Source of the DNA: Lachnospiraceae bacterium
Lineage (GTDB): Bacteria; Bacillota; Clostridia; Lachnospirales; Lachnospiraceae
DNA: 64,000 nucleotides
Assembly (NCBI GenBank): GCA_910575605.1
Contig: CAJTEW010000015.1
Location: 1 to 64,000 of the forward strand
Reading direction: 5' to 3'
This document shows, in pieces, positions 16,314 through 25,024 of this stretch (its first letter is position 1; every line of letters begins with the position of its first letter). The notes under the pieces are model-generated. The model was not told where the DNA came from and searched no databases. It worked only from the letters and a program-made list of their open reading frames with translations. Both the position numbers and the translations under genes were made by a program.

Positions 16314-17306
16314 ATGTCGATCACGGTAAATCAGATAGCTGAAAAGTGTGGGGTTTCTAGAACTACTGTGCTTCGAGCCCTGAATAATCAGGGGAGTGTT
16401 GGGAAAAACACGAGAGAAAAGATTTTATCAGTAGCCAAAGAATTTAATTATCGCCCCAATCTTTTGGCAAGAAGCCTGAATCATGGAAGGACGATGTCAT
16501 TAGGGGTTGTAACAATTAATGTGGAGAATATGTATTTTGTCCAGTCATTAAATATTATAAATAGAGAAGCGGAAAAGAGAGGATACTTTACAAATATAGT
16601 CGTCTGTGATGAAAGCCTTGAGGGGGAGCGTAAGCTCATTCAGGGGCTGGCAGAGAGACAAATGGAAGGAATCTTAATCAGTCCAATTAATAAAGGAAAA
16701 GAATTTGAGGAATTTCTGCTTTCTCTGCATATTCCAATTGTGTGTATCGGAAATCATGTTTCTGATTCAATAACAACAGTACAGGTAAATGAAATGAAGG
16801 CTGCGATAGACGCGGTGGATTTGATTGCATCGAAGGGATATCGGAAGATTGTTTTTATATGTCCGCCGCTGGCTGTTCAGAAACAACAGAATATTTATGC
16901 TCATGAGCAGAGGCTTTTGGGCTTTGGCGCTGCAGTTCAAAAATATTCGCATATAACATCACAGATAATTGGAGATCAGGAATATTTGAGAAAAATTGAA
17001 ACCATATTACATGAAAATCCAGAAAAGAAGACTGCGTTTTTATGCTCCGGTGACAGCTATGCGCTGAACATTATGCGATGGGGTGAACAAGAGGGGCTGT
17101 CAATACCCGGAGATTTTGGGTTAATGGGGTTTGACAATATTAATATATTGGATTATATTTCCCCAAAGCTTACTACTGTGTCAACAAATCTGGAAGGAGT
17201 GGCAACAACAGCAGTGACTGAGCTTTTACAGCAGATTGACACAAAGGATTACTCGCCGAAGTCTATATACCTGAACCATGCAGTTCTAGATCGAAATACA
17301 CTGTGA
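16314..17306 (+). CDS. LacI-family transcriptional regulator of the arabinan locus
   Basis: 330 aa from ATG 16314, which follows GGGAGG at 16301-16306 with ideal spacing; the in-frame ATG at 16278 has no ribosome site. The N-terminal helix-turn-helix reads VNQIAEKCGVSRTTVLRALN, with the hinge RPNLLARSL and then the periplasmic-binding-protein-like sensor domain (TMSLGVVTINVENMYF; GLMGFDNINILDYISPKLTT). It most likely represses the operon through the two TACACGTGTA operators, with an arabinose-derived sugar as inducer. It sits between the GH51 and GH43 genes. Confidence 0.92.
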   Translation: MSITVNQIAEKCGVSRTTVLRALNNQGSVGKNTREKILSVAKEFNYRPNLLARSLNHGRTMSLGVVTINVENMYFVQSLNIINREAEKRGYFTNIVVCDESLEGERKLIQGLAERQMEGILISPINKGKEFEEFLLSLHIPIVCIGNHVSDSITTVQVNEMKAAIDAVDLIASKGYRKIVFICPPLAVQKQQNIYAHEQRLLGFGAAVQKYSHITSQIIGDQEYLRKIETILHENPEKKTAFLCSGDSYALNIMRWGEQEGLSIPGDFGLMGFDNINILDYISPKLTTVSTNLEGVATTAVTELLQQIDTKDYSPKSIYLNHAVLDRNTL

Positions 17307-17373
17307 AAGTAATTTTATTTATCTGTGCTTTGAAGCAGTCTTTTAATAGATTGATGAAAAGTGAGGTAATAGT

Positions 17374-18339
17374 ATGAATGCTGCAAATTTTATAGAAACG
17401 AAATACAATAAACCATTTATTATTCAGCGGGCAGATCCTTATGTTTATAAAGATGATAAACTGGGGTATCTGTTTACGGCATCTGTACCGGATTATGACA
17501 GAATTGTGCTGCGTAAAAGTGATACGCTTGACGGTCTGTCAACGGCAGAAGAAATTACGGTGTGGGAAAGACATGAAGAGGGAATTATGAGTATTCATGT
17601 CTGGGCGCCGGAAATCCACTGTATTGATAATAAATGGTTTATTTATTTTGCAGCCGGAGATAAAGATGATATTTGGGCAATACGTCCTTATGTGCTGGAA
17701 TGTACAGGGACAGACCCATTAAAAGATCCGTGGATAGAACGGGGGCTTTTGCAGGCGGCAGATCCATTTACTTTTCAGGATTTTTCACTTGATATGACAG
17801 TATTTGAGCATTTGGGGAAAATGTATTGCATATGGGCCGAAAAGGTCAGCGTTGGGAAAAAAATCTCAAATCTTTATATCGCAGAAATGGAAAGCCCTGT
17901 TAAGCTGTCTACGGGACAGATACTACTGTCTTCACCGGATTATGACTGGGAGAGAGTGGATTTTTGGGTAAATGAAGGGCCGGCAGTGTTAAAACATGAT
18001 GGAAAAATATATTTAACATATTCAGCAAGTGCAACAGGTACATGCTACTGTATAGGTATGCTTAGTATTGATGGAACAGAGGAGCTTTTGAATCCACGGG
18101 CATGGAAAAAGGAAAGGCTGCCGGTTGTAAAGACTGACTGGGAAAAGGGAATGCTGGGGCCTGGGCACAACTCTTTTACAAAGACAGAGGAGGGGGAGGA
18201 GGTGATGTTTTATCATGCCAGACAGTATGATGAGATTGAAGGGGACCCTTTGTATGACCCGAACAGACATACATATCGGATGAAGGTTCTGTGGGATAAA
18301 ATAGGAAGACCGGTATTTGATTTTGTAAACAATTTTTAG
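17374..18339 (+). CDS. Glycoside hydrolase family 43 arabinosidase
   Basis: 321 aa, one five-bladed beta-propeller domain without signal peptide. The three GH43 acidic residues are visible: Asp21 in QRADPYV (base), Asp140 in SLDMTVF (pKa modulator) and Glu201 in VNEGPAV (acid). The WAPEIH segment is also typical. In this operon the likely substrate is an arabino-oligosaccharide (alpha-1,5-linked arabinofuranose), although GH43 also contains xylosidases. Cytoplasmic location matches GH51. Confidence 0.88.
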   Translation: MNAANFIETKYNKPFIIQRADPYVYKDDKLGYLFTASVPDYDRIVLRKSDTLDGLSTAEEITVWERHEEGIMSIHVWAPEIHCIDNKWFIYFAAGDKDDIWAIRPYVLECTGTDPLKDPWIERGLLQAADPFTFQDFSLDMTVFEHLGKMYCIWAEKVSVGKKISNLYIAEMESPVKLSTGQILLSSPDYDWERVDFWVNEGPAVLKHDGKIYLTYSASATGTCYCIGMLSIDGTEELLNPRAWKKERLPVVKTDWEKGMLGPGHNSFTKTEEGEEVMFYHARQYDEIEGDPLYDPNRHTYRMKVLWDKIGRPVFDFVNNF

Positions 18340-18367
18340 ATGATTCTGAAAAGGAGGTAGATTAAAA

Positions 18368-20464
18368 ATGACAAATTGGTGTAAAAGGTTAATGATTTTA
18401 TTATTATCGATGGGATTAGTATTGTGTGCATCATTACCTGTTTTTGCCAAATCAACAGATAATGGCACAGTAGTTTATGTATCGGATAATGAGGCTACAT
18501 TTGATCCAGGGGGAGCAACCTATTCGAGGATTATATGTCTAAAAAATAGTGATAATGCAAATGGCAGTTTACTATGCACATTTGATCAATTAAAAAATGT
18601 TTCTGTAAATATGGACGATGGCTCTGTAGTTTCAAAGCAGGTATATCCCATATATAAAAGTACAGATAACGGAGATAGCTGGCAGCTTATCGCGAATGTT
18701 TATGATAAAGAATATGGGCTGCTGCGCACCTCTCAGCCATGCTTATACGAGCTTCCCCAGAAGGTGGGAGATATGCCTTCGGGAACTATTCTATTGGCAG
18801 GAAATATTTTTGATGATTCCCCGCATACGCAGTCCAGAATTGTAATATATAAAAGCACAGACGGAGGACACACCTGGTCATTTTTAAGTGAAGTAGATAA
18901 CGGAGGGCCTTGTGTTTATGACCCAGGTACAGAATCAACAACAACAACAGTGTGGGAGCCTTTCTTGGGGATAAGTGAGGATGGAGAACTTGTATGCTAT
19001 TATTCAGATGAGCGTCAGAAAGAAAATGGCGTATTACAGGCAGTTTCTTTTAAAACATCGTCAGATGGAATTCACTGGAGTTCCTTGTCTAATGTGGCGG
19101 CAATTACGAATAAAAGTGACAGGCCGGGAATGATTACGGTTACAGCACTGCCTAATGGAAAATATATGGCGGTATATGAAGTGGTAAATCGTCCTAGTAT
19201 TGGTAAAAATAATGCAGTTGTATATTGTAAATTTTCAGATGATGGTGTGACATGGGATGCCGAAAGCTTAGGAACAAGAATAGCGCTTGCAGACGGAAGA
19301 GGAATTGGCTCTTCTCCCTATGTAAAATGGATTAATGCAGGCGGCCCTAATGGTATGGTAATTATATCTGCGAAATGGGGAACGGATGTAGAGGATAATA
19401 TCAGCGGAGGACAAAATTTTTATGTCAATTATAATCTGGGGGAGGGTTCTTGGGAAAGGCTTCCAATGCCGGTAACATATGATTATAATGATCTTGCAGG
19501 AGGATATTTTTCTGGATTTAGCCAAAGCTTTGATGTGAGTCCGGATAATAAGACATTATATCAGGCTACAAACGTAGAAAATTTTAATAACTCTAAAATG
19601 ATAGACGGAGTAAGTTATAATTTAAATGATGTACGTGTTGGAACTTTGCCGTTAGATGGAACAATCTATGAAGCAGAAAAGGCGGTAATCAGTAATGCCC
19701 GGGCAGAGAACGCAGTTGATGCATCTAATGGACAAGAGGTAAGATATATTAACGAAAAAGACAGTTCTGTTGATTTCCAAAATATAAAAGTTGACAAGAC
19801 AGGAAATTACAAGATTCTTGTAAGATATTCTAATGGTGAAGAGGCAGAAGCATCTCATATGATAACCGTGAATAATATGCAGATTGGAACAGTAAATTAC
19901 CCGATGACAACAAACTGGGATCGTTACTTGTGGAGTGAATTTACCTGCTATTTAAATAAAGGAATGAATTCAATTAAATTTACTAAAAATATAGGGTTTG
20001 CGGAATTAGATTGTATTCAGGTCAGTGAAACAGAATCTGATTTTTCGATAATCAATGGAAACAGCGGAAAATACCTGGAGATTACCAGTGCTTTAACAAA
20101 TGAGGGTGCAGTGGCTGGACAGTGGGGTATTACAAATCACTGGTGCCAGAAGTGGGCTTTTGAAAAAGCAGAAAACGGATTTTATCGAATAAAAAATAAG
20201 AACAGTGAATTATATCTAGCTATTGAAAATGATAGTGCAGAGGATGGTGCTAAAGCAGTTCAAAGTTCTTATTCGAACCATGATTCACAGTTATGGTCTT
20301 TAGAGGAAACGGAGAATGGATATTATCATATTGTAAATAAAAATAGCGGAAAATATCTGGAAATCGCCGATAATTTAGAGGAAGATGGAGCAGTGGCTGG
20401 ACAGTGGGGCCCGACGGGATATAGGTGTCAGGAATGGACAATTATAAAAGAAGGTATTCATTAA
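18368..20464 (+). CDS. Secreted sialidase-fold glycosidase (GH93-like exo-arabinanase candidate) with CBM and ricin-type lectin domains
   Basis: 698 aa with a signal peptide (LMILLLSMGLVLCASLPVFA). Residues about 30-430 form a BNR/Asp-box beta-propeller: STDNGDSW, STDGGHTW, SSDGIHW and SDDGVTW. A carbohydrate-binding module of CBM6/35 type follows (YEAEKAVISNA to FAELDCIQV), then a ricin-B-like lectin domain with repeated NKNSGKYLEI and QW motifs to the end. The propeller could be a sialidase, but the arabinan operon favours GH93 exo-1,5-alpha-L-arabinanase, which shares the fold. AAGGAGG precedes the ATG. No sortase motif is present, so it would be released or bind glycan through its lectin part. 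Confidence 0.7.
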   Translation: MTNWCKRLMILLLSMGLVLCASLPVFAKSTDNGTVVYVSDNEATFDPGGATYSRIICLKNSDNANGSLLCTFDQLKNVSVNMDDGSVVSKQVYPIYKSTDNGDSWQLIANVYDKEYGLLRTSQPCLYELPQKVGDMPSGTILLAGNIFDDSPHTQSRIVIYKSTDGGHTWSFLSEVDNGGPCVYDPGTESTTTTVWEPFLGISEDGELVCYYSDERQKENGVLQAVSFKTSSDGIHWSSLSNVAAITNKSDRPGMITVTALPNGKYMAVYEVVNRPSIGKNNAVVYCKFSDDGVTWDAESLGTRIALADGRGIGSSPYVKWINAGGPNGMVIISAKWGTDVEDNISGGQNFYVNYNLGEGSWERLPMPVTYDYNDLAGGYFSGFSQSFDVSPDNKTLYQATNVENFNNSKMIDGVSYNLNDVRVGTLPLDGTIYEAEKAVISNARAENAVDASNGQEVRYINEKDSSVDFQNIKVDKTGNYKILVRYSNGEEAEASHMITVNNMQIGTVNYPMTTNWDRYLWSEFTCYLNKGMNSIKFTKNIGFAELDCIQVSETESDFSIINGNSGKYLEITSALTNEGAVAGQWGITNHWCQKWAFEKAENGFYRIKNKNSELYLAIENDSAEDGAKAVQSSYSNHDSQLWSLEETENGYYHIVNKNSGKYLEIADNLEEDGAVAGQWGPTGYRCQEWTIIKEGIH

Positions 20465-20475
20465 GATAATTTAAA

Positions 20476-20505
20476 AGGACTGCATGTTTGGGAGGCTGCA
20501 GTCCT
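20476..20505. terminator. Intergenic stem-loop between convergent genes
   Basis: AGGACTGCA (20476-20484) pairs perfectly with TGCAGTCCT (20497-20505). It lies just after the secreted glycosidase and before the end of the minus-strand SDR gene. T-runs are short on both sides, so it is a plausible but not classical bidirectional terminator. Confidence 0.5.
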
Positions 20506-20633
20506 GAGGAAAAAGTTATGAAAAAGAAAATTATTTTGTTCTTTCGAACAATTATAGTATAAGCAGAAAATGTGATAAAAATGTGTTGAAAAAGAAAATT
20601 AATTGTTAACAAACTATGAAAAGAATTCAGCAC

Positions 20634-21377
20634 TTATACAGTGGTAAACAAATCCAGCACCTGCCCGGTCATAACCTGGGGTGCATCGCACAAAAGATAC
20701 ATAATTGCCCGGGCAACGGAAACTGCGCTGCCCATCTTTATATCGTCCTGCCCTACATTGTGGTTATATACCCGCTGTCCAGGGGTATCCACGATGCCGG
20801 GGGCGACAGCATTCGCTCGAATGCCGTATTCCTGTGTCTGAATGGCGGTGGTTTTGGTAAGAGTTACGATTCCGCCCTTGGCAACTGCATATGCGCCCAT
20901 CTGGGATGCGATGCGTCCCATACGGGAGGAGACGCTTACGATATCGCCGCTTCCCTGCTTTATCATGACAGGAACAACCTTATTGATGCATAAGAATGGA
21001 ATTTTTAAGTTTGTTTTTATAATTTGGTCCCACTGTGCCTCGCTCCACTCCCAGATTTTGATTGCCTGCTTACTTACTTTATCATAAATTTCTGAGGGAT
21101 ATCCTCCGGCATTGTTAATGAGAATATCTATATGTCCATATTTTTCTACAACTGTATCCACCATAGACTGTACTTGAGAGGCTTCTGTAAGGTCACAGGA
21201 AATGGAATATGCCTGTCCTCCCTTTTCTTCTATCATACCTGCTGTTTTATCAAGGTCAGACTGCGTTCTGGCAACACAGACAACGACAGCTCCCTCTGCG
21301 GCGATTTCCAGGGCAGTTTCCCGGCCGATTCCCTTTCCGGCGCCAGTGACGATTGCAACTTTGTTCTTTAATTTCAT
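20634..21377 (-). CDS. SDR-family NAD(P)-dependent oxidoreductase
   Basis: 247 aa, one Rossmann domain. The cofactor motif is TGAGKGIG, the structural motif is NNAGG, the catalytic Ser is in VSSRMG and the YxxxK pair is in YAVAK. Its start overlaps the aroB stop by 4 bp, so it is translationally coupled to aroF-aroB. Its substrate is unknown. FabG, sugar or shikimate-type alcohol substrates all fit the family, and operon position suggests a cyclic polyol or keto-acid near dehydroquinate. It is not the AroE-type shikimate dehydrogenase. Confidence 0.88.
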   Translation of the reverse strand: MKLKNKVAIVTGAGKGIGRETALEIAAEGAVVVCVARTQSDLDKTAGMIEEKGGQAYSISCDLTEASQVQSMVDTVVEKYGHIDILINNAGGYPSEIYDKVSKQAIKIWEWSEAQWDQIIKTNLKIPFLCINKVVPVMIKQGSGDIVSVSSRMGRIASQMGAYAVAKGGIVTLTKTTAIQTQEYGIRANAVAPGIVDTPGQRVYNHNVGQDDIKMGSAVSVARAIMYLLCDAPQVMTGQVLDLFTTV

Positions 21378-22438
21378 ATTGTTACCTCCGATGCAAAAAA
21401 TGAAGAAGATGTGGGGTAAACATAGCTGTTACCTATCTCGTGAAGCAGGACAACATTTAACCTTCCTGCCAGATTTTTTTTGTCTAATGTAATGGCGCCC
21501 ATCAGTTCATTTAAAGAAAGCCCACATCTGCAAGGCAGGCCATAAATATCTAGAACCTTTTTGATGCGCTCTGCTTCCCCGGAAGGCGTAAGGCCCTTCT
21601 CTTCGGCAAGCTTTGTAATCTGGTACATGCCTACCGCAACTGCTTCCCCGTGGCTCTCCCTCTCATAATGGTAATATTGTTCGACGGTGTGTGCCAGTGT
21701 GTGGCCGAAGTTTAAAAGCATGCGTTCTCCGGTGTCGAACTGGTCTTTTTCTACGACAATCCGCTTAATGTCCACACAGCGGTGGATAATGCGCGGAAGC
21801 TCTTTTTTTAAATCCTCAAAAGATGTGTGCGTTTCCAAATCTGCGAACAAATCCTTATCCTTAATACAGCCGTATTTTATAACCTCTCCCATACCGTCGT
21901 TTATAAAGCGCTTCGGAAGTGTATCAAGCACAAGGGGGTCAATCAGAACGAGGGAGGGCTGATAAAATGCTCCCACAAGATTTTTTCCCTGAGGCAAATC
22001 GACTGCAACCTTTCCGCCCACAGAGGAATCTACCTGAGCAAGAAGGGAGGTTGGAATCTGGACAAACTTTATGCCTCTTAAATAGCTCGAAGCTGCAAAG
22101 CCTGCAAGGTCTCCGATAACGCCCCCTCCAAGAGCGATTACAAGGTCACTCCGGGATATCTTTACCTCTAACAGCGCGTCATATATAAGAGGAAGATTTT
22201 GAAAATCTTTTGTGGCTTCTCCGTGAGGCAGAACGAGAGAATAACATTCGAAATTTTCGGACATCTTTTCTCGTAATTTTTCACCGTAAAGCGGATATAC
22301 ATTATCATCAGAGATAATCATAATTTTCCTGCCGGAAAATACTTGGGAGATATAGTCTTTCGCTTTTTCTAGAATATGATTCTCTATATAGATAGGATAA
22401 CTGCTGGCGCCTAAATCTACATATAATTTCATATACAC
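21374..22438 (-). CDS. aroB: 3-dehydroquinate synthase
   Basis: 354 aa, full family length. Conserved NAD- and substrate-site segments include GGGVIGDLAGF, QIPTSLLAQVDSSVGGK, KNLVGAFYQP, GEVIKYG and NFGHTLAH, the last with a metal-ligand His. It converts the aroF product DAHP to 3-dehydroquinate in the shikimate pathway. It follows aroF by 24 bp and overlaps the SDR gene. The motif NFGHTLAHTVE differs slightly from the usual NFGHTxGHAxE, but the ligands are retained. Confidence 0.93.
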   Translation of the reverse strand: MYMKLYVDLGASSYPIYIENHILEKAKDYISQVFSGRKIMIISDDNVYPLYGEKLREKMSENFECYSLVLPHGEATKDFQNLPLIYDALLEVKISRSDLVIALGGGVIGDLAGFAASSYLRGIKFVQIPTSLLAQVDSSVGGKVAVDLPQGKNLVGAFYQPSLVLIDPLVLDTLPKRFINDGMGEVIKYGCIKDKDLFADLETHTSFEDLKKELPRIIHRCVDIKRIVVEKDQFDTGERMLLNFGHTLAHTVEQYYHYERESHGEAVAVGMYQITKLAEEKGLTPSGEAERIKKVLDIYGLPCRCGLSLNELMGAITLDKKNLAGRLNVVLLHEIGNSYVYPTSSSFFASEVTI

Positions 22439-22462
22439 ACCTTCTTTTTATTCATTTATAAA

Positions 22463-23476
22463 CTACAGAGTTTTGCCGATTACCTGGGCAATCTGGGATA
22501 CCTGCCGGATTAATTCATCATATTTTTTCGGTTTGAGGGACTGTGCTCCGTCACAGAGTGCACATTCTGGGTTGTTATGTACCTCTACCATAAGACCGTC
22601 TGCACCTGCAGCGACTGCCGCCTTTGCCATAGGCTCCACAAGCCACCACTTTCCGCCGGCATGGCTGGGGTCTACAATGATTGGGAGGTGCGTAAGTTTT
22701 CTTACCACAGGAATGCTTTGAAGGTCAAGGGTGTTCCTCGTGTAGCTTTCAAACGTGCGGATACCGCGCTCACACAGGATTACATTCTCGTTTCCTGCAG
22801 ACATAATGTATTCTGCAGACATAAACCATTCCTCATATGTAGCATTCAGTCCCCTTTTCAACAGAACAGGCCGCTTTATCTGTCCTAGCTGCTTCAATAA
22901 ATCAAAATTCTGCATATTGCGGGCGCCGATCTGAATCAAATCTACTTTTTCATTAAAAACATCCAGATATTCTGCAGACATCAGCTCTGTTACAATAGGA
23001 AGTCCGGTTGCCGCTTTTGCTTCGCACAGAATATCAAGACCTTCAAGTCCCATACCCTGAAATGCATAAGGACTTGTACGTGGCTTGAAAGCGCCGCCGC
23101 GGAGCATATTTGCACCTGAAGCCTTGGCTGCATTTGCAATGTCCAAAACCTGCTCTACAGATTCTACAGAGCAGGGGCCGGCAATCAGGGCCATGTGGCC
23201 GCAGCCGACCTTTACGCCGGAAACATCAACAAAAGAGTCTTCCGGGTGAAATGCGCGGCTTGCCAGTTTATAGGGCTCCTGCACATGCATAACCTTTGTG
23301 ACAGCCGGGTCAACCTCAAAAAGCTTCATGTCAATCCGGGTTGTGTCGCCTATACATCCGATAATCGTCATTTCGGAGCCTTCGATAATATGAGTGTCAA
23401 GTCCGCGGGCTTTGACCATATCCTCTACGCGGACAATTTCTTGCTTGGTGGTGCGTGGCTTTAATACAATAATCAT
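22463..23476 (-). CDS. aroF: 3-deoxy-7-phosphoheptulonate (DAHP) synthase, type I-beta
   Basis: 337 aa. The N-terminal ferredoxin-like domain (MIIVLKPRTTKQEI) is the regulatory domain of the I-beta (Thermotoga/Bacillus-like) class, followed by the TIM barrel with AGPCSVES, LRGGAFKPRTSPYAFQG, LKRGL and IVDPSHAGGK. It condenses PEP with erythrose-4-phosphate, the first step of aromatic synthesis. It is the promoter-proximal gene of the minus-strand operon. The N-terminal domain suggests feedback control by an aromatic amino acid or prephenate. Confidence 0.95.
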   Translation of the reverse strand: MIIVLKPRTTKQEIVRVEDMVKARGLDTHIIEGSEMTIIGCIGDTTRIDMKLFEVDPAVTKVMHVQEPYKLASRAFHPEDSFVDVSGVKVGCGHMALIAGPCSVESVEQVLDIANAAKASGANMLRGGAFKPRTSPYAFQGMGLEGLDILCEAKAATGLPIVTELMSAEYLDVFNEKVDLIQIGARNMQNFDLLKQLGQIKRPVLLKRGLNATYEEWFMSAEYIMSAGNENVILCERGIRTFESYTRNTLDLQSIPVVRKLTHLPIIVDPSHAGGKWWLVEPMAKAAVAAGADGLMVEVHNNPECALCDGAQSLKPKKYDELIRQVSQIAQVIGKTL

Positions 23477-23511
23477 GACGTCAACTCCTTGCGGTATATA
23501 TGTTTTTTACC

Positions 23512-23546
23512 AAACCAGTGTACCGTTTATGTGCCTGGTTTGTCAA
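23512..23546 (-). promoter_or_regulatory. Promoter with overlapping inverted repeat before aroF
   Basis: On the minus strand, TTGACA (23546-23541), an 18-nt spacer and TACACT (23522-23517). The 7-bp inverted repeat AAACCAG/CTGGTTT (23512-23518 and 23535-23541) spans the -10 box and abuts the -35 box, as an operator would. No adjacent regulator is obvious. Confidence 0.55.
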
Positions 23547-23653
23547 TGGAAAACCTTGCGGAAATTGGTGATTCTATATATAATAGGGCTGAACCTTAAC
23601 AATTTTGATATTTCTGGTGTTTTTCCGGTATAAAAGAAGAAATGGAGAAAAAG

Positions 23654-24913
23654 ATGAAAAGATGGATTCTGACAGCGTTGTCATTGATTTTATTGGGAGT
23701 GCTGCTTTTTGGAGGATGTGGGAGTAAAAAGGATGAGCCTGATGAAGAAAAGCCTAAAAAGGTGAAAGAGATAGGCGAAGAAATTACGATACATTATCCA
23801 TGGAATGAGGAAACCGAAGACGTCGAGGATGTAGAACCAAAGATGACGGTTGAAAAGAAAAAAGAGGAGCCGGGGGTCAAACAGATGATGGATGAAATGA
23901 CATTAGAAGAGAAGGTGTGCCAGCTTTTTATGGTAACGCCGGAGCAGATTACAGGTGTTGATGCGGCGGTCCAGGCAGGTGATACTACAAAGGAGGCTAT
24001 TCAGAAATATCCGGTAGGAGGGATTGTATATTTTGCGCAGAATATTATTGATGAGCAGCAGCTAAAAACAATGATTGAAAATACAAAATCCTTTTCCAAA
24101 TACCCTCTCTTTATAGGGGTGGATGAAGAGGGCGGAAGCCAGGTGGCAAGAATTGCAGAAAATGAGAATTTTGCGGTAGAAAAAGTACCAGATATGCAGG
24201 TGATTGGAGCATCAGGAGACTATGAACAGGCTTACAAGGCGGGAAAGACTATCGGAAGTTACCTTCATGGACTTGGATTTAATCTTGATTTTGCTCCTGT
24301 GGCGGATGTTCTGACCAATGCAGAAAATACAGTGATAGGCCCCCGATCCTTTGGTGCAGATGCGTCTGTGAATGCTAAAATGGTGTCCCGGGCCGTAGAA
24401 GGGCTGCAGGAAAAACAGGTGAGTGCAGTATTAAAGCATTTTCCCGGTCATGGTGGGACAAGTGATGACAGCCATGAAAAGACAGTAACCAGTAATAGTA
24501 CCCTAAAGCAGCTTAAAAACAGGGAATTTCTTCCATTTAAAGCTGGGATTGAGGCAGGGGCAGACTGTGTTCTAGCGGGACATATTGCTCTTCCGGAAGT
24601 GACGGGTGATACGGTTCCAGCAACATTATCTGAGAAGATTATAACAGGGATTTTAAGAAAAGAACTTGGATTTAATGGAGTTATTATTACAGATTCCATG
24701 CAGATGGGCGCAGTCACGAATTCGTATACATCGGCAGAAGCGGCAGTAAAGGCGGTTCAGGCTGGTGTAGACGTAATTTTGATGCCGGAAGATTTTGTGC
24801 AGGCGTATGAAGGTGTTTTAAATGCAGTGAAAAACGGTGAAATCAGTGAGGAACGGATAGACGAGTCAGTGTATCGGATAATGCGGTGTAAGTTAAAGTT
24901 GACGCAGGATTAG
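23654..24913 (+). CDS. NagZ-like beta-N-acetylhexosaminidase lipoprotein, GH3
   Basis: 419 aa from ATG 23654, which has GGAG six bases before it; an in-frame ATG at 23642 would add four residues. The lipoprotein signal has a lipobox ending GGCGS, followed by an acidic linker. GH3 motifs include LFIGVDEEGG, FNLDFAPVADV and KHFPGHGGTSDDSHEKT, the last holding the His/Asp dyad region typical of NagZ-type enzymes. It would trim N-acetylglucosaminides of peptidoglycan or glycans at the outer face of the membrane. It is a stand-alone gene. Confidence 0.88.
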   Translation: MKRWILTALSLILLGVLLFGGCGSKKDEPDEEKPKKVKEIGEEITIHYPWNEETEDVEDVEPKMTVEKKKEEPGVKQMMDEMTLEEKVCQLFMVTPEQITGVDAAVQAGDTTKEAIQKYPVGGIVYFAQNIIDEQQLKTMIENTKSFSKYPLFIGVDEEGGSQVARIAENENFAVEKVPDMQVIGASGDYEQAYKAGKTIGSYLHGLGFNLDFAPVADVLTNAENTVIGPRSFGADASVNAKMVSRAVEGLQEKQVSAVLKHFPGHGGTSDDSHEKTVTSNSTLKQLKNREFLPFKAGIEAGADCVLAGHIALPEVTGDTVPATLSEKIITGILRKELGFNGVIITDSMQMGAVTNSYTSAEAAVKAVQAGVDVILMPEDFVQAYEGVLNAVKNGEISEERIDESVYRIMRCKLKLTQD

Positions 24914-24943
24914 AGATTTGTTAAAATGTTAAAGGAAAACAAT

Positions 24944-24984
24944 GGGTTTATCAAGAAATAAAATAATTTACAAAGGATAAACCC
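24944..24984. terminator. Stem-loop after the NagZ-like gene
   Basis: GGGTTTATC (24944-24952) pairs perfectly with GATAAACCC (24976-24984) around a 23-nt loop. It lies 31 bp after the stop codon. No U-tract follows directly, so it could terminate weakly or regulate the next gene. Confidence 0.4.
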
Positions 24985-25024
24985 TTAGGGGTGAGTATAT
25001 TATATTTTAACAGGAGGAGTATCT

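Noticed and set aside
20616-23633. Several plus-strand reading frames opposite the SDR, aroB and aroF genes
   Set aside because: They are antisense shadows of well-conserved minus-strand genes and have no family motifs.
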